A stretch of DNA of 6,403 nt from NCBI GenBank assembly GCA_026999335.1, contig JALTPW010001048.1, positions 1-6,403 on the forward strand, written 5' to 3'. How positions within the stretch are numbered: position 1 is the first letter of the stretch; every line of letters starts with the position of its first letter. The stretch comes from Chromatiales bacterium (GTDB taxonomy: Bacteria > Pseudomonadota > Gammaproteobacteria > SZUA-152). Positions 1 through 5,640 of the stretch are shown piece by piece. The notes under the pieces are model-generated. The model worked only from the letters and a program-made list of their open reading frames with translations, was not told the origin of the DNA and did not search any database. The position numbers were made by a program, and so were the translations under genes.

Positions 1-199
1 GTCCATCCAACAAGCTGTGTCTCTGGCATGCAGAGAGTTTGGTATGCGTTACCACCTCGGCTCAACATTAATTTCGGTAAGTTATTGTCTTGTAGATCCA
101 TAAATCGGTATTCATGGATACATATCGTGTTGTTTTATGTCTGTATACAAAGTGTTTTTTTATCACGTTGTTTTATTGTGAAAAATCAGGAGTAGCTCA
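1..199. promoter_or_regulatory. AT-rich leader upstream of the lipoprotein gene
   Basis: No gene is supported here. Visible structure: an inverted repeat TCTCTG (20-25)/CAGAGA (31-36) with a five-base loop; an inverted repeat ATCCAT (96-101)/ATGGAT (114-119); and an imperfect 16-base direct repeat at 123-138 and 161-176. AGGAG at 188-192 lies seven bases before the ATG at 200 and is a good Shine-Dalgarno sequence. Promoter hexamers are weak: TTGTCT (85-90) followed 18 bases later by TATTCA (109-114), or a lone TATACA at 144-149. The region probably holds the promoter and control sites of the lipoprotein gene, but I cannot choose the start site. Confidence 0.45.
123..176 (+). repeat. Imperfect 16-base direct repeat in the leader
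   Basis: TATCGTGTTGTTTTAT (123-138) and TATCACGTTGTTTTAT (161-176) match at 14 of 16 positions and start 38 bases apart. They lie just upstream of the ribosome-binding site of the lipoprotein gene. They could be paired regulator-binding sites or a short local duplication in AT-rich DNA. Confidence 0.6.
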
Positions 200-2287
200 A
201 TGATGGTGCAGCAAAAGAGAGTTTATACTTTAGATATAAAATGGTTTTTGTTTCTTGGGCTGATCGCCCTTTTTGCCTTGCAGGGATGCAGCGATTCGAA
301 TGATACCCCTGCTGCTGACGATGGCGCCACCAACATCAGCGGCACGGTGACGGCGCCGGGTGGCACGGTAGCGCTGCTGGAGGTCAAAAGCATCTACGCC
401 CGACTGGGTGACTTTATCTTTTCTCCCGCCGTAGCGGCCATCACCGGCCTGCAGCCAGTGGGCGGTGCAACGGTAGAGCTTATCCGTATTGATGACAACG
501 GCAACCAGGTCGGCAATGTACTCGCTTCCACCGTCACCTCGATTACGGGGAGTTATAGCTTGGCATTGCCTTCGGGCGTCAGTTTCGCAGGCGACCTGAT
601 CGTGCGGATCACTGGTAACGGCAATACCTCTATGAGCGCGATGGTGGTTGAGCAGAGTGTCGATATCACCCCCGTCAGCGAGTTTATTCTACAGCGGTTT
701 ATCGACGACGGTACGGCTCTCGATACGCTGGCGGTCAACGAAGTGGTCGCTCTTCGCGGTCAGGTCGAAGAGTTTGATCTGACTGCTACGGCGGATATGA
801 GTACCATGCTGGCTCAACTTGAGGCCGAGGTGGGACAGCTGGTGGATAACGCGGTGGCTGTGATCAACAGCACGCCGGGCGATGGAGCAACGGTTGCCGG
901 TACCTGGAGACTCGTCACATTCGGACTGGGTCTGCACGATTCTGATTCCAGTACTTCAGGTATACAGGCGGGCACGTTTGCGATGGATGCTGGCATTGGA
1001 ACCCTCATGATAACCGACGATGGTAACGGCGACCTGAGCATTGCTAATGGTGCTTTTGAGGATTTCTATACCAATTTCACCACTGGCCCGGGCGGCACGT
1101 CTATCTACTACGAGACCGATATCGGCGTCGGTGATGACGAGACCTTCGGTGCAACCATTGATAGTGATGGCAACATTCAGGTCTCGTTTCCATTTGAGGA
1201 AGAACTTCAGTCGGTGGATCTGATTACCGATCCCGACGGCCCCGACTTTGGCTGGCGCTGGCCCCCTAGCACCCATATTACCACCGATACCGGCAACGGA
1301 AATGTGAATGTATTGCTGTTCCGCGAAGCAGGCATCCGCTATGCGACAACTGATACAGATAATGATGGCGTTAACGATGCGGTTGATCCTAATGCCCGCT
1401 CCGGCGACGAGGTGTCTCTCGGCCTTGACATGCTACTGAAACAGGGCAGCGATATGAGCGATGCCAGTCTGAGTGGTGATTACGGTGTGGTTAGCATGAA
1501 AGTCGGAGTGCGTACCACGCCAGCGGCGACTGATCTTAACTCTGACGTAGGTGTTATGACTTTCGATGGTAGCGGCGGGCTATCGACTTTGGCCAACGCC
1601 CTTAACTATGTCGAAATCAACCGCAGCACCTCTTCTGGCGTTGTGCTCATCGTAGATAACGCTGATGACCCCAATCCGCTCACTGCCAGCTATAGTGTCA
1701 GCACAACAGGTGCGCTGAGTCTGGATTTTGGCGGCGGAAACATTAGCGATGGTGTTAGCAGTGACGATGGTACGTTCTTTGTCACTATTAGCGCCGCAAC
1801 AACTGATAACGGTGGCGCTCCCGCCACTATCGTCAATGTTGATCAACAGATAATAGTGGGCATGAAACTGGAGGCTGCTACGCCAGATCTTTCGGATGCT
1901 GTCTACCGCCTCTTTCCGTTGATCGCCAGTTTTCAGGACGACGGCGTGACCGGGCTGTTCAGTGTCAGCGCCAGTTCGCGGCTTACCTTCAACAGCACCG
2001 CCGACAGCGCCACCTTCTCCGGTACCGATACCGGGTTTGAGCGTAGCCATGATACAGCCGAGGTAGCAGCGGTTGTTGACGACGAGGGAGGCGACTCGCT
2101 CGTCGCTGTCACTACCGCCGGCAGTGGTGCCATCACCATGACGCTGAATGATGGAGAGGACGATGTCAATATACAGGGCTTCGTCTCCGCCGATAGCAAA
2201 TTGATGGTGCTGCGGGTGCATGGAGAAGATGCGCTCGATCCCACCTTATGGCAAGATTTGGGTATTATGTTGGCCGTCAGGCAGTAA
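200..2287 (+). CDS. Large modular beta-rich surface lipoprotein, function unknown
   Basis: The 695-residue product begins with a lipoprotein signal: a basic N-terminus, a hydrophobic stretch (about residues 15-27) and the lipobox LQGC with Cys30 as the lipidation site. Ser31 at +2 is compatible with sorting to the outer membrane. Residues about 47-150 resemble a carboxypeptidase-regulatory or Ig-like beta-sandwich (NISGTVTAPGG, GSYSLALPSG). Three further beta-rich units seem to start at about 232 (VAGTWRLVTF), 424 (LSGDYGVVSM) and 564 (LSDAVYRLF); they share a G-T/D-W/Y opening and Asp/Gly-rich turns, like tandem lipocalin-like barrels. Between the first two is DTDNDGVNDAVDP (385-397), a thrombospondin type-3 or EF-hand-like calcium-binding loop. 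The protein is strongly acidic. The start at 200 is set by AGGAG seven bases upstream; a second ATG follows directly at 203. The gene is monocistronic and ends at a terminator. I do not recognise the family; an extracellular or periplasmic binding or adhesion role is inference only. Confidence 0.9.
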   Translation: MMVQQKRVYTLDIKWFLFLGLIALFALQGCSDSNDTPAADDGATNISGTVTAPGGTVALLEVKSIYARLGDFIFSPAVAAITGLQPVGGATVELIRIDDNGNQVGNVLASTVTSITGSYSLALPSGVSFAGDLIVRITGNGNTSMSAMVVEQSVDITPVSEFILQRFIDDGTALDTLAVNEVVALRGQVEEFDLTATADMSTMLAQLEAEVGQLVDNAVAVINSTPGDGATVAGTWRLVTFGLGLHDSDSSTSGIQAGTFAMDAGIGTLMITDDGNGDLSIANGAFEDFYTNFTTGPGGTSIYYETDIGVGDDETFGATIDSDGNIQVSFPFEEELQSVDLITDPDGPDFGWRWPPSTHITTDTGNGNVNVLLFREAGIRYATTDTDNDGVNDAVDPNARSGDEVSLGLDMLLKQGSDMSDASLSGDYGVVSMKVGVRTTPAATDLNSDVGVMTFDGSGGLSTLANALNYVEINRSTSSGVVLIVDNADDPNPLTASYSVSTTGALSLDFGGGNISDGVSSDDGTFFVTISAATTDNGGAPATIVNVDQQIIVGMKLEAATPDLSDAVYRLFPLIASFQDDGVTGLFSVSASSRLTFNSTADSATFSGTDTGFERSHDTAEVAAVVDDEGGDSLVAVTTAGSGAITMTLNDGEDDVNIQGFVSADSKLMVLRVHGEDALDPTLWQDLGIMLAVRQ

Positions 2288-2307
2288 AATAACACCTACC
2301 AAACCGC

Positions 2308-2348
2308 CCTCGGATCGCCGCAACCCGTCGGCTGATCCGGGGCTTTTT
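2308..2348 (+). terminator. Intrinsic terminator of the lipoprotein gene
   Basis: CCTCGGATC (2308-2316) pairs with GATCCGGGG (2334-2342) with one G-T wobble. The stem extends inward through GCCG (2317-2320)/CGGC (2329-2332), leaving T2333 bulged and an eight-base loop. A run of six T follows (2344-2349). It lies 21 bases after the stop codon, so the lipoprotein is transcribed as a single gene. Confidence 0.9.
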
Positions 2349-2349
2349 T

Positions 2350-2570
2350 ATAGTCCCCGATAGGGGCTTCGTAAAACCTCCGCCGTCAGCATGACCATAC
2401 TCCGGCCATCAGTCATTGCCAACGCGTTTGTGTTGGGTTTTGTTACGCTTAGCGCTAACCTGTGGTTTTAATTGGTCGACAGGCTGATTGATCTGGCTTT
2501 TAGCCACACAAGCGATCACCCTGCGTTAATCGCTCTTGCCCTGCTGCGCGTTTACTCTTGATCAGCCGAA
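2350..2570. other. Intergenic stretch with no supported gene
   Basis: No convincing reading frame or RNA gene is visible. The only structures are a small hairpin CCCC-GATA-GGGG (2355-2366) just after the terminator and a perfect ten-base palindrome TTAGCGCTAA (2449-2458). Because an MtfA C-terminal relic follows directly, part of this stretch may be more degraded sequence of the same lost gene, but I could not align it, and no HExxH zinc motif is readable. Confidence 0.5.
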
Positions 2571-2576
2571 CGCATG

Positions 2577-2724
2577 GCTACCAATCCCGCTGAATTCTTT
2601 GCTGTGACCCGCGAGTGTTTTTATGTTTTCTGACCTGTTTCAGCACGACTGTGCAGAGATCTATGCGCAGTTGTGCGCCTATCTTATTCGCCAGAACCCG
2701 TTGTGCCTCTACGCCGTCCATTGA
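2577..2724 (+). pseudogene. mtfA: C-terminal relic of an MtfA (YeeI)-type zinc peptidase
   Basis: The codons at 2577-2624 read ATNPAEFFAVTRECFY, the hallmark C-terminal block of MtfA/YeeI peptidases (family pattern near A-(A)-T/S-N/D-P-A-E-F/C-F-A-V-x-S-E-Y-F-F). The frame then hits TGA at 2631. In the next frame, starting about 2629, it continues SDLFQHDCAEIYAQLCAYL then IRQNPL, matching the family's P-E-L-F ... F-Y-Q-Q-D-P-L ending, and stops at TGA 2722-2724. From the conserved Glu (2613) to the Asp of SDLF (2632) is 19 bases, where the family spacing predicts 21, so a net two-base deletion fits. The N-terminal part with the HExxH zinc site is absent. Intact MtfA is a cytosolic metallopeptidase known in E. 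coli for binding the Mlc repressor and freeing ptsG expression. This copy cannot encode that function. Recognition is by eye from conserved motifs. Confidence 0.75.
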
Positions 2725-2760
2725 TAATAACCTAGTAAATTCCTATGATATTGTGCTAGG
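2721..2760 (+). promoter_or_regulatory. Strong sigma70-type promoter with flanking inverted repeat
   Basis: TTGATA (2721-2726) and TATGAT (2744-2749) are separated by exactly 17 bases, each with one mismatch to the sigma70 consensus. The predicted start is near 2756, about 75 bases upstream of the antitoxin-like gene. CCTAG (2731-2735) and CTAGG (2756-2760) form an inverted repeat around the -10 box; one arm lies in the spacer and the other at the likely start site, a good position for an autorepressor operator. The -35 box overlaps the terminal TGA of the mtfA relic. Confidence 0.75.
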
Positions 2761-2817
2761 CTTGTTTCGTTGGTGATAGATTTGACAATGCACACAGACT
2801 GGGGCGCCAAGCCTCGC

Positions 2818-2825
2818 GGAGGTGA
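2818..2825 (+). promoter_or_regulatory. Near-perfect Shine-Dalgarno of the antitoxin-like gene
   Basis: GGAGGTGA matches the end of 16S rRNA over eight bases and lies six bases before the ATG at 2832. It fixes that start and suggests efficient translation. Confidence 0.85.
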
Positions 2826-2831
2826 CATCGT

Positions 2832-3251
2832 ATGACGACAGAGACGCTGGATGAACGGGCTGCACAGGCCCGCATGGTGATTTCCCTATTCGACCACTGG
2901 GGCATTGGAGAGCGTGAAAAAATCACCCTGCTGGGACTGCCTGCCGAGACCAAGCTGTGCTCGTTGCAAGGTTTTTGTCACGGCAAGGCGCTGCCCGGTG
3001 ACGACGAGGTGCTGATTCGTGTCGAGCATATTTTAGGCATCTCCCAGGCCCTGAGTTTGGCCAACCCGCTTAACGAGCGTGCCGCCGTCATGTGGTTGCA
3101 TCGCCGCAACCACCGCCTCAATGGCCGTACCCCGCTGGCCATCATGATCGACGAGGGCCTCGACGGCATTATCCGCGTGCGCATCCAGTTGGACTGTTCC
3201 TACGGCTGGTATCTGGACGAGCAACGTGTCAAGGCGGAGGTCAGTCCCTGA
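2832..3251 (+). CDS. Solitary Xre/MbcA/ParS-type antitoxin-like protein
   Basis: The 139-residue protein has the layout of the Xre/MbcA/ParS antitoxins. Residues about 15-75 resemble the N-terminal helix-turn-helix-like region (SLFDHWGIGEREKITLLGLP, then LPGDDEVLIRVEHILGI). Residues about 78-121 match the toxin-binding domain (formerly DUF2384): NPLNERAAVMWLHRRN, NGRTPLAIM, GLDGIIRVRIQLD. In known systems this domain binds and inhibits an adjacent RES-domain toxin (for example MbcT), usually encoded directly downstream, and the complex represses its own promoter. Here the next gene is the convergent ppnN, 83 bases away, and no RES coding sequence is visible on either side. A strong promoter with an inverted repeat and a near-perfect Shine-Dalgarno sequence precede it, so it appears expressed. 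It may be a chromosomal regulator, an antitoxin acting on a distant toxin, or the survivor of a lost module. Assignment is from motif recall, without a profile search. Confidence 0.75.
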   Translation: MTTETLDERAAQARMVISLFDHWGIGEREKITLLGLPAETKLCSLQGFCHGKALPGDDEVLIRVEHILGISQALSLANPLNERAAVMWLHRRNHRLNGRTPLAIMIDEGLDGIIRVRIQLDCSYGWYLDEQRVKAEVSP

Positions 3252-3264
3252 TTTCCGCGGGCTT

Positions 3265-3290
3265 GTCATTGCGGCGCAGGCCGGAATGAC
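3265..3290. repeat. GTCATT-type inverted repeat between convergent genes
   Basis: GTCATTGCGGC (3265-3275) pairs with GCCGGAATGAC (3280-3290) at 10 of 11 positions around a GCAG loop. It lies 13 bases after the antitoxin-like stop and 44 bases beyond the ppnN stop. Neither strand has a T-run directly after it, so it is not a classical terminator. The GTCATTCC...GGAATGAC pattern is typical of dispersed intergenic palindromes in many proteobacteria. It may still act as a bidirectional end signal or RNA-stabilising hairpin for both converging transcripts. Confidence 0.7.
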
Positions 3291-3334
3291 GGAAAAGAAA
3301 GCCGCCATTCTCTTTGTTGGCAACAGCCCCCAAC

Positions 3335-4708
3335 TCAGCGAATCACCTTGTAACAGGGCACATACTGCTTGCCCGGCAACTTCATGCGCTGCTGCTGGAC
3401 GAAGGATTCGAGCAGTTCATCCAGCGGTTGCAGGATCTTTGCATCGCCACGGATCTCGAAATGTCCGTGTTCCTCGATGGCGCGGATGCCATCCTCCTTG
3501 ACGTTGCCGGCGACGATGCCGGAAAAGGCACGCCGCAGATGGGCGGCCAGATGGTGATTGTCCTGATTGCGATGCAGCGCCAGCTGCGCCATGTTTTCGT
3601 GGGTGGGCTCGAAGGGTTCCTGAAATTCGCGGTCGATGTGCAGAATCCAGTTGTAATAAAAGGCATCGCTGTTGGCGCGGCGGAACTGCCGCACGGCCTC
3701 CATGCCCAGTAGCATCTCCCGCGCCACCAGGGCCGGGTCGTCGATGATGATCTTGTATTTCTGCTGTGCTTCGAAGCCCAGGGTCTGCCCGATGAAGTGG
3801 TGGATCTGGCGAAAATAGTCCTCGCTGCTCTTTGGCCCGGTAAACACCAGCGGGAAGGGGATTTCCGCGTTGTTCGGGTGCAGCAGGATGCCCAGCAGAT
3901 AGAGGATTTCTTCCGCCGTGCCGGCGCCGCCGGGAAACACGATCAACCCATGCCCCGTGCGCACGAAGGCCTCTAGGCGTTTTTCGATGTCGGGCAGGAT
4001 CACCAGCTCGTTAACGATAGGGTTAGGCGATTCTGCAGCAATGATGCCTGGCTCGGTGATGCCGACGTAACGGCCATTGTAGATACGCTGTTTGGAATGG
4101 CCGATGGTGGCCCCCTTCATCGGTCCTTTCATGGCTCCCGGTCCGCAGCCGGTACCGATGTTCAATCCACGCAGACCCAGCTCGTGGCCCACTTCCTTGG
4201 TGTATTCGTATTCTCCGCGGCTGATGGAATGACCGCCCCAGCAGATCACCAGATCGGGCTCGCTCTGCGGCTCGATGATGCTGGCATTGCGCAGAATATG
4301 AAATACGGCATTGGTGATGCCGCTGGAATCCGCCAGATCGAAGCGACCGCTGAGTTCAATCTCGTTGCGCGCATAGACGATGTCGCGCAACACCGCGAAC
4401 AGATGCTCACGGATACCCGTAATCATCTCGCCATCGACAAAGGCGCTGGGCGGGGCGTTTTCCACCTCCAGTTTGATGCCACGTTCCCGGGAAATGACCT
4501 GGATGTCGAAGTCACGGTATTTCTCCAGCACCTCCTTGGTGTCATCCAGGTCGCTGCCGACATTGAGCACCGCCAGTGAACAGCGGCGGAAAATGTCGTA
4601 ACAGCCACCGGCGCCACTGGCCTTGACCAGCAGATTCACCTCTGCCTGAGAGAGGATGTCCAGGTGCCCGTAGGGGCTGATGCGTGCGGTGTTCTTTTCT
4701 TCTGTCAT
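3335..4708 (-). CDS. ppnN: Pyrimidine/purine nucleotide 5'-monophosphate nucleosidase PpnN
   Basis: The 457-residue protein is close in length to E. coli PpnN/YgdH (454) and appears collinear with it. It hydrolyses the N-glycosidic bond of nucleoside monophosphates to a free base and ribose 5-phosphate in the cytosol. In E. coli the enzyme is a tetramer activated by (p)ppGpp, linking nucleotide pools to the stringent response. The three expected parts are present: an N-terminal domain (about 8-120; SPYGHLDILSQAEVN, RRCSLAVLNVGS), the Rossmann-like LOG/lysine-decarboxylase-like core (about 150-330; CWGGHSI 156-162, TGCGPGAMK 186-194, and FPGGAGTAEE 258-267, the PGGxGTxxE phosphoribosyl-binding and catalytic motif), and the C-terminal domain (about 335-457; PFEPTHENMA, RRAFSGIVAGNVKEDGIRAIEE, RMKLPGKQYVPCY) that in E. 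coli forms the (p)ppGpp site with a neighbouring subunit. No key motif is missing. On its strand AAGAG (4718-4722) lies nine bases before the ATG, a modest ribosome-binding site, and the start agrees with the family N-terminus. It is transcribed alone and diverges from the ccdAB relic. Confidence 0.97.
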   Translation of the reverse strand: MTEEKNTARISPYGHLDILSQAEVNLLVKASGAGGCYDIFRRCSLAVLNVGSDLDDTKEVLEKYRDFDIQVISRERGIKLEVENAPPSAFVDGEMITGIREHLFAVLRDIVYARNEIELSGRFDLADSSGITNAVFHILRNASIIEPQSEPDLVICWGGHSISRGEYEYTKEVGHELGLRGLNIGTGCGPGAMKGPMKGATIGHSKQRIYNGRYVGITEPGIIAAESPNPIVNELVILPDIEKRLEAFVRTGHGLIVFPGGAGTAEEILYLLGILLHPNNAEIPFPLVFTGPKSSEDYFRQIHHFIGQTLGFEAQQKYKIIIDDPALVAREMLLGMEAVRQFRRANSDAFYYNWILHIDREFQEPFEPTHENMAQLALHRNQDNHHLAAHLRRAFSGIVAGNVKEDGIRAIEEHGHFEIRGDAKILQPLDELLESFVQQQRMKLPGKQYVPCYKVIR

Positions 4709-4797
4709 GGATTCAGGCTCTTAATTGGGTCGATTTTCTGCTTTATTCAGCGGCAGGTGTGTCCGTTACTGGATGTCCATTATTGATCATTAGCGGG

Positions 4798-4807
4798 TAT
4801 GCGCATA
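4798..4807. promoter_or_regulatory. Palindrome upstream of ccdA, candidate operator
   Basis: TATGCGCATA is a perfect ten-base palindrome 27 bases before the ccdA ATG; two more G-C pairs are possible outside a G-G mismatch. It falls between a plausible -35 box TTGATC (4783-4788 region) and the ccdA ribosome-binding site. CcdAB modules are autoregulated by CcdA binding palindromic sites in their promoter, so this may be the old operator. It could also affect ppnN, which is transcribed in the other direction. Confidence 0.35.
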
Positions 4808-4821
4808 GCCAGTACCCTTGC

Positions 4822-4827
4822 AGGAAG
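4822..4827 (+). promoter_or_regulatory. Ribosome-binding site of the ccdA relic
   Basis: AGGAAG lies seven bases before the ATG at 4835. It marks that ATG as the original ccdA start rather than the in-frame ATG at 4916, which lies inside the family alignment. Confidence 0.75.
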
Positions 4828-4834
4828 TCCGACG

Positions 4835-5078
4835 ATGAAAACCTACAACAGAAAATCCTCCTAAAAACCAATAAATACCTTAATAAACAGTAAATTACTT
4901 GCACGAGTGCGTGACATGAACAGCAATCTTTCTGCCATACTTGAAGATGAGATTGCCAGACGAATAACGATGAGACAATAGAGAGCGCTGGCTTCAGGAA
5001 AACGCAAAGGCGATTCAGACCTATAACGACTTCGTGGAGAAGGAGGGGTTTTTTGGCGATGGCATCAGAGGTTGCTAA
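4835..5078 (+). pseudogene. ccdA: Broken ccdA antitoxin gene
   Basis: From the ATG at 4835 the frame reads MKTYNRKSS, then TAA (4862-4864), then KPINTLINSKLLARVRDMN and SNLSAILEDEIARRITMRQ, then TAG (4979-4981). Shifting by one base gives RERWLQENAKAIQTYNDF and VEKEGFFGDGIRGC, ending at TAA 5076-5078. This is the CcdA pattern: an N-terminal ribbon-helix-helix DNA-binding part (KKPxNLxINSxLL, NLSAxLE) and a C-terminal CcdB-binding tail (RERWLQENxxAIxxYN...GxFxDGxR). Two lesions are clear. TAA stands where the family has a Lys codon, most simply AAA to TAA at codon 10. An extra base near 4979 shifts the frame and makes a TAG. Removing that base and the nonsense restores an 80-residue protein, normal for the family. 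In intact systems CcdA neutralises CcdB and autorepresses the operon; this copy should make no full antitoxin. The last stop base is the first base of the ccdB ATG. Confidence 0.88.
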
Positions 5079-5391
5079 TGAGTCAGTTTAGCGTCTACAA
5101 AAAAGCCCGGAACGAAAAAGGCCTTCCCTCTATCTGCTCGATATTCAATCGGATTTTTTGGATCAGCTTCGTACAACCATCGTCATTCCACTCGGAAAAT
5201 ACCCCACCGTAAAAGAGCAGGTTATAACAAAACTTTGCCCGATTGTAGAAATTGATGGCGTCGAGTATGCGGCGCTCACGCAACAACTTGCCGGGATAGA
5301 CGGGACATCGCTGGGCGCCGAAGTTAGCAATGTTTCAGATTATCGATGTGAATTTATTGATGCCATTGATCTGATTGTCTCAGGGATCTGA
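5078..5391 (+). pseudogene. ccdB: Frameshifted ccdB gyrase-toxin gene
   Basis: The ATG at 5078 overlaps the ccdA stop (TAATG), the usual ccdAB junction. It starts MSQFSVYKKARNEKGLP, the CcdB N-terminus. After CCC at 5126-5128 the frame is lost: it reads S-I-C-S and ends at TAA 5210-5212. Ignoring two bases (5129-5130, TC) restores YLLDIQSDFLDQLRTTIVIP and then LCPIVEIDGVEYAALTQQLA, ending IDLIVSGI with TGA at 5389-5391. The reconstructed protein is 103 residues (plasmid F CcdB has 101). The insertion turns CCCTATC into CCCTCTATC, a CT or TC dinucleotide gain. Intact CcdB binds the GyrA subunit of gyrase and traps cleaved DNA; F CcdB needs its terminal Trp-Gly-Ile. Here the end is Ser-Gly-Ile, as in other chromosomal CcdB proteins, which vary at the Trp position. 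A 77-residue piece could start at TTG 5158, but it would lack the N-terminal strands. Loss of the toxin fits loss of the antitoxin beside it. Confidence 0.93.
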
Positions 5392-5403
5392 TTCAGTCGT
5401 CTC

Positions 5404-5492
5404 TGTAGGATGCCAGTGAACGGTAGCGAACTGCATCGTTCGCGTGTTATTGAGCAATTCCTCGTGGGCACAAAAGACGTGCCCACCCTACA
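5404..5492. repeat. MITE/REP-like element with terminal inverted repeats
   Basis: The 89-base element is bounded by TGTAGGATG (5404-5412) and CACCCTACA (5484-5492), inverted repeats matching at eight of nine positions. Inside are two hairpins: GATGCCAGT (5409-5417)/ACTGCATC (5430-5437) with one bulged base, and GTGGGCAC (5464-5471)/GTGCCCAC (5479-5486), a perfect eight-base stem with a seven-base loop. It encodes nothing and begins 12 bases after the ccdB stop. I see no clear target-site duplication. The GTAGGRTG ends and internal palindromes resemble dispersed repeats common between genes in proteobacteria. The second hairpin lacks a T-run, so terminator activity is doubtful. Confidence 0.65.
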
Positions 5493-5507
5493 TGATTAGC
5501 TGACCAA

Positions 5508-5537
5508 AAGTATTGGCCTTGATAAATGCCAATATTT
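5508..5537. terminator. Hairpin downstream of the acetyltransferase, possible bidirectional terminator
   Basis: AAGTATTGGC (5508-5517) pairs with GCCAATATTT (5528-5537) with one G-T wobble around a ten-base loop. On the plus strand it is followed by CTTTTC; on the minus strand the stem runs into CTTTTGG. It is about 100 bases past the minus-strand acetyltransferase stop and 117 bases past ccdB, so it could end transcripts from both sides. The T-runs are short, so strength is uncertain. Confidence 0.5.
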
Positions 5538-5640
5538 CTTTTCGATCATTTACTTCAAAATGTTGAGGTATATACATATTTTCCTGGATGTGTAATGCGC
5601 CGCCGATAACCGGCAAAAAAAGTAGCGCCTGGTTTGAGTA

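Noticed and set aside
28..195. Open frame of 55 codons starting MQRVWYALPP in the leader
   Set aside because: It has no ribosome-binding site and a composition unlike a protein, and it overlaps the control region of the lipoprotein gene. It is most likely a chance frame.
1580..2221. 213-codon open frame on the minus strand inside the lipoprotein gene
   Set aside because: It is a shadow of the Asp/Gly/Ser-rich plus-strand gene, which has a signal peptide, ribosome-binding site and terminator. The antisense product shows no domain.
2782..2787. Perfect -35 hexamer TTGACA upstream of the antitoxin-like gene
   Set aside because: The sequence 16-18 bases downstream is GC-rich with no -10 box. The promoter at 2721-2749 is much better.
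3226..3501. Plus-strand open frame across the convergent gap
   Set aside because: It runs through the GTCATT hairpin and antisense to the ppnN C-terminus, and has no family resemblance.
4097..4579. 160-codon plus-strand open frame opposite ppnN
   Set aside because: It is antisense to conserved PpnN codons and has no motif of its own. The same holds for the frame at 3314-3712.
5158..5391. 77-residue CcdB-like protein starting at TTG 5158
   Set aside because: It lacks the CcdB N-terminus, which is present just upstream in another frame, and has no ribosome-binding site. It is the tail of a frameshifted gene.
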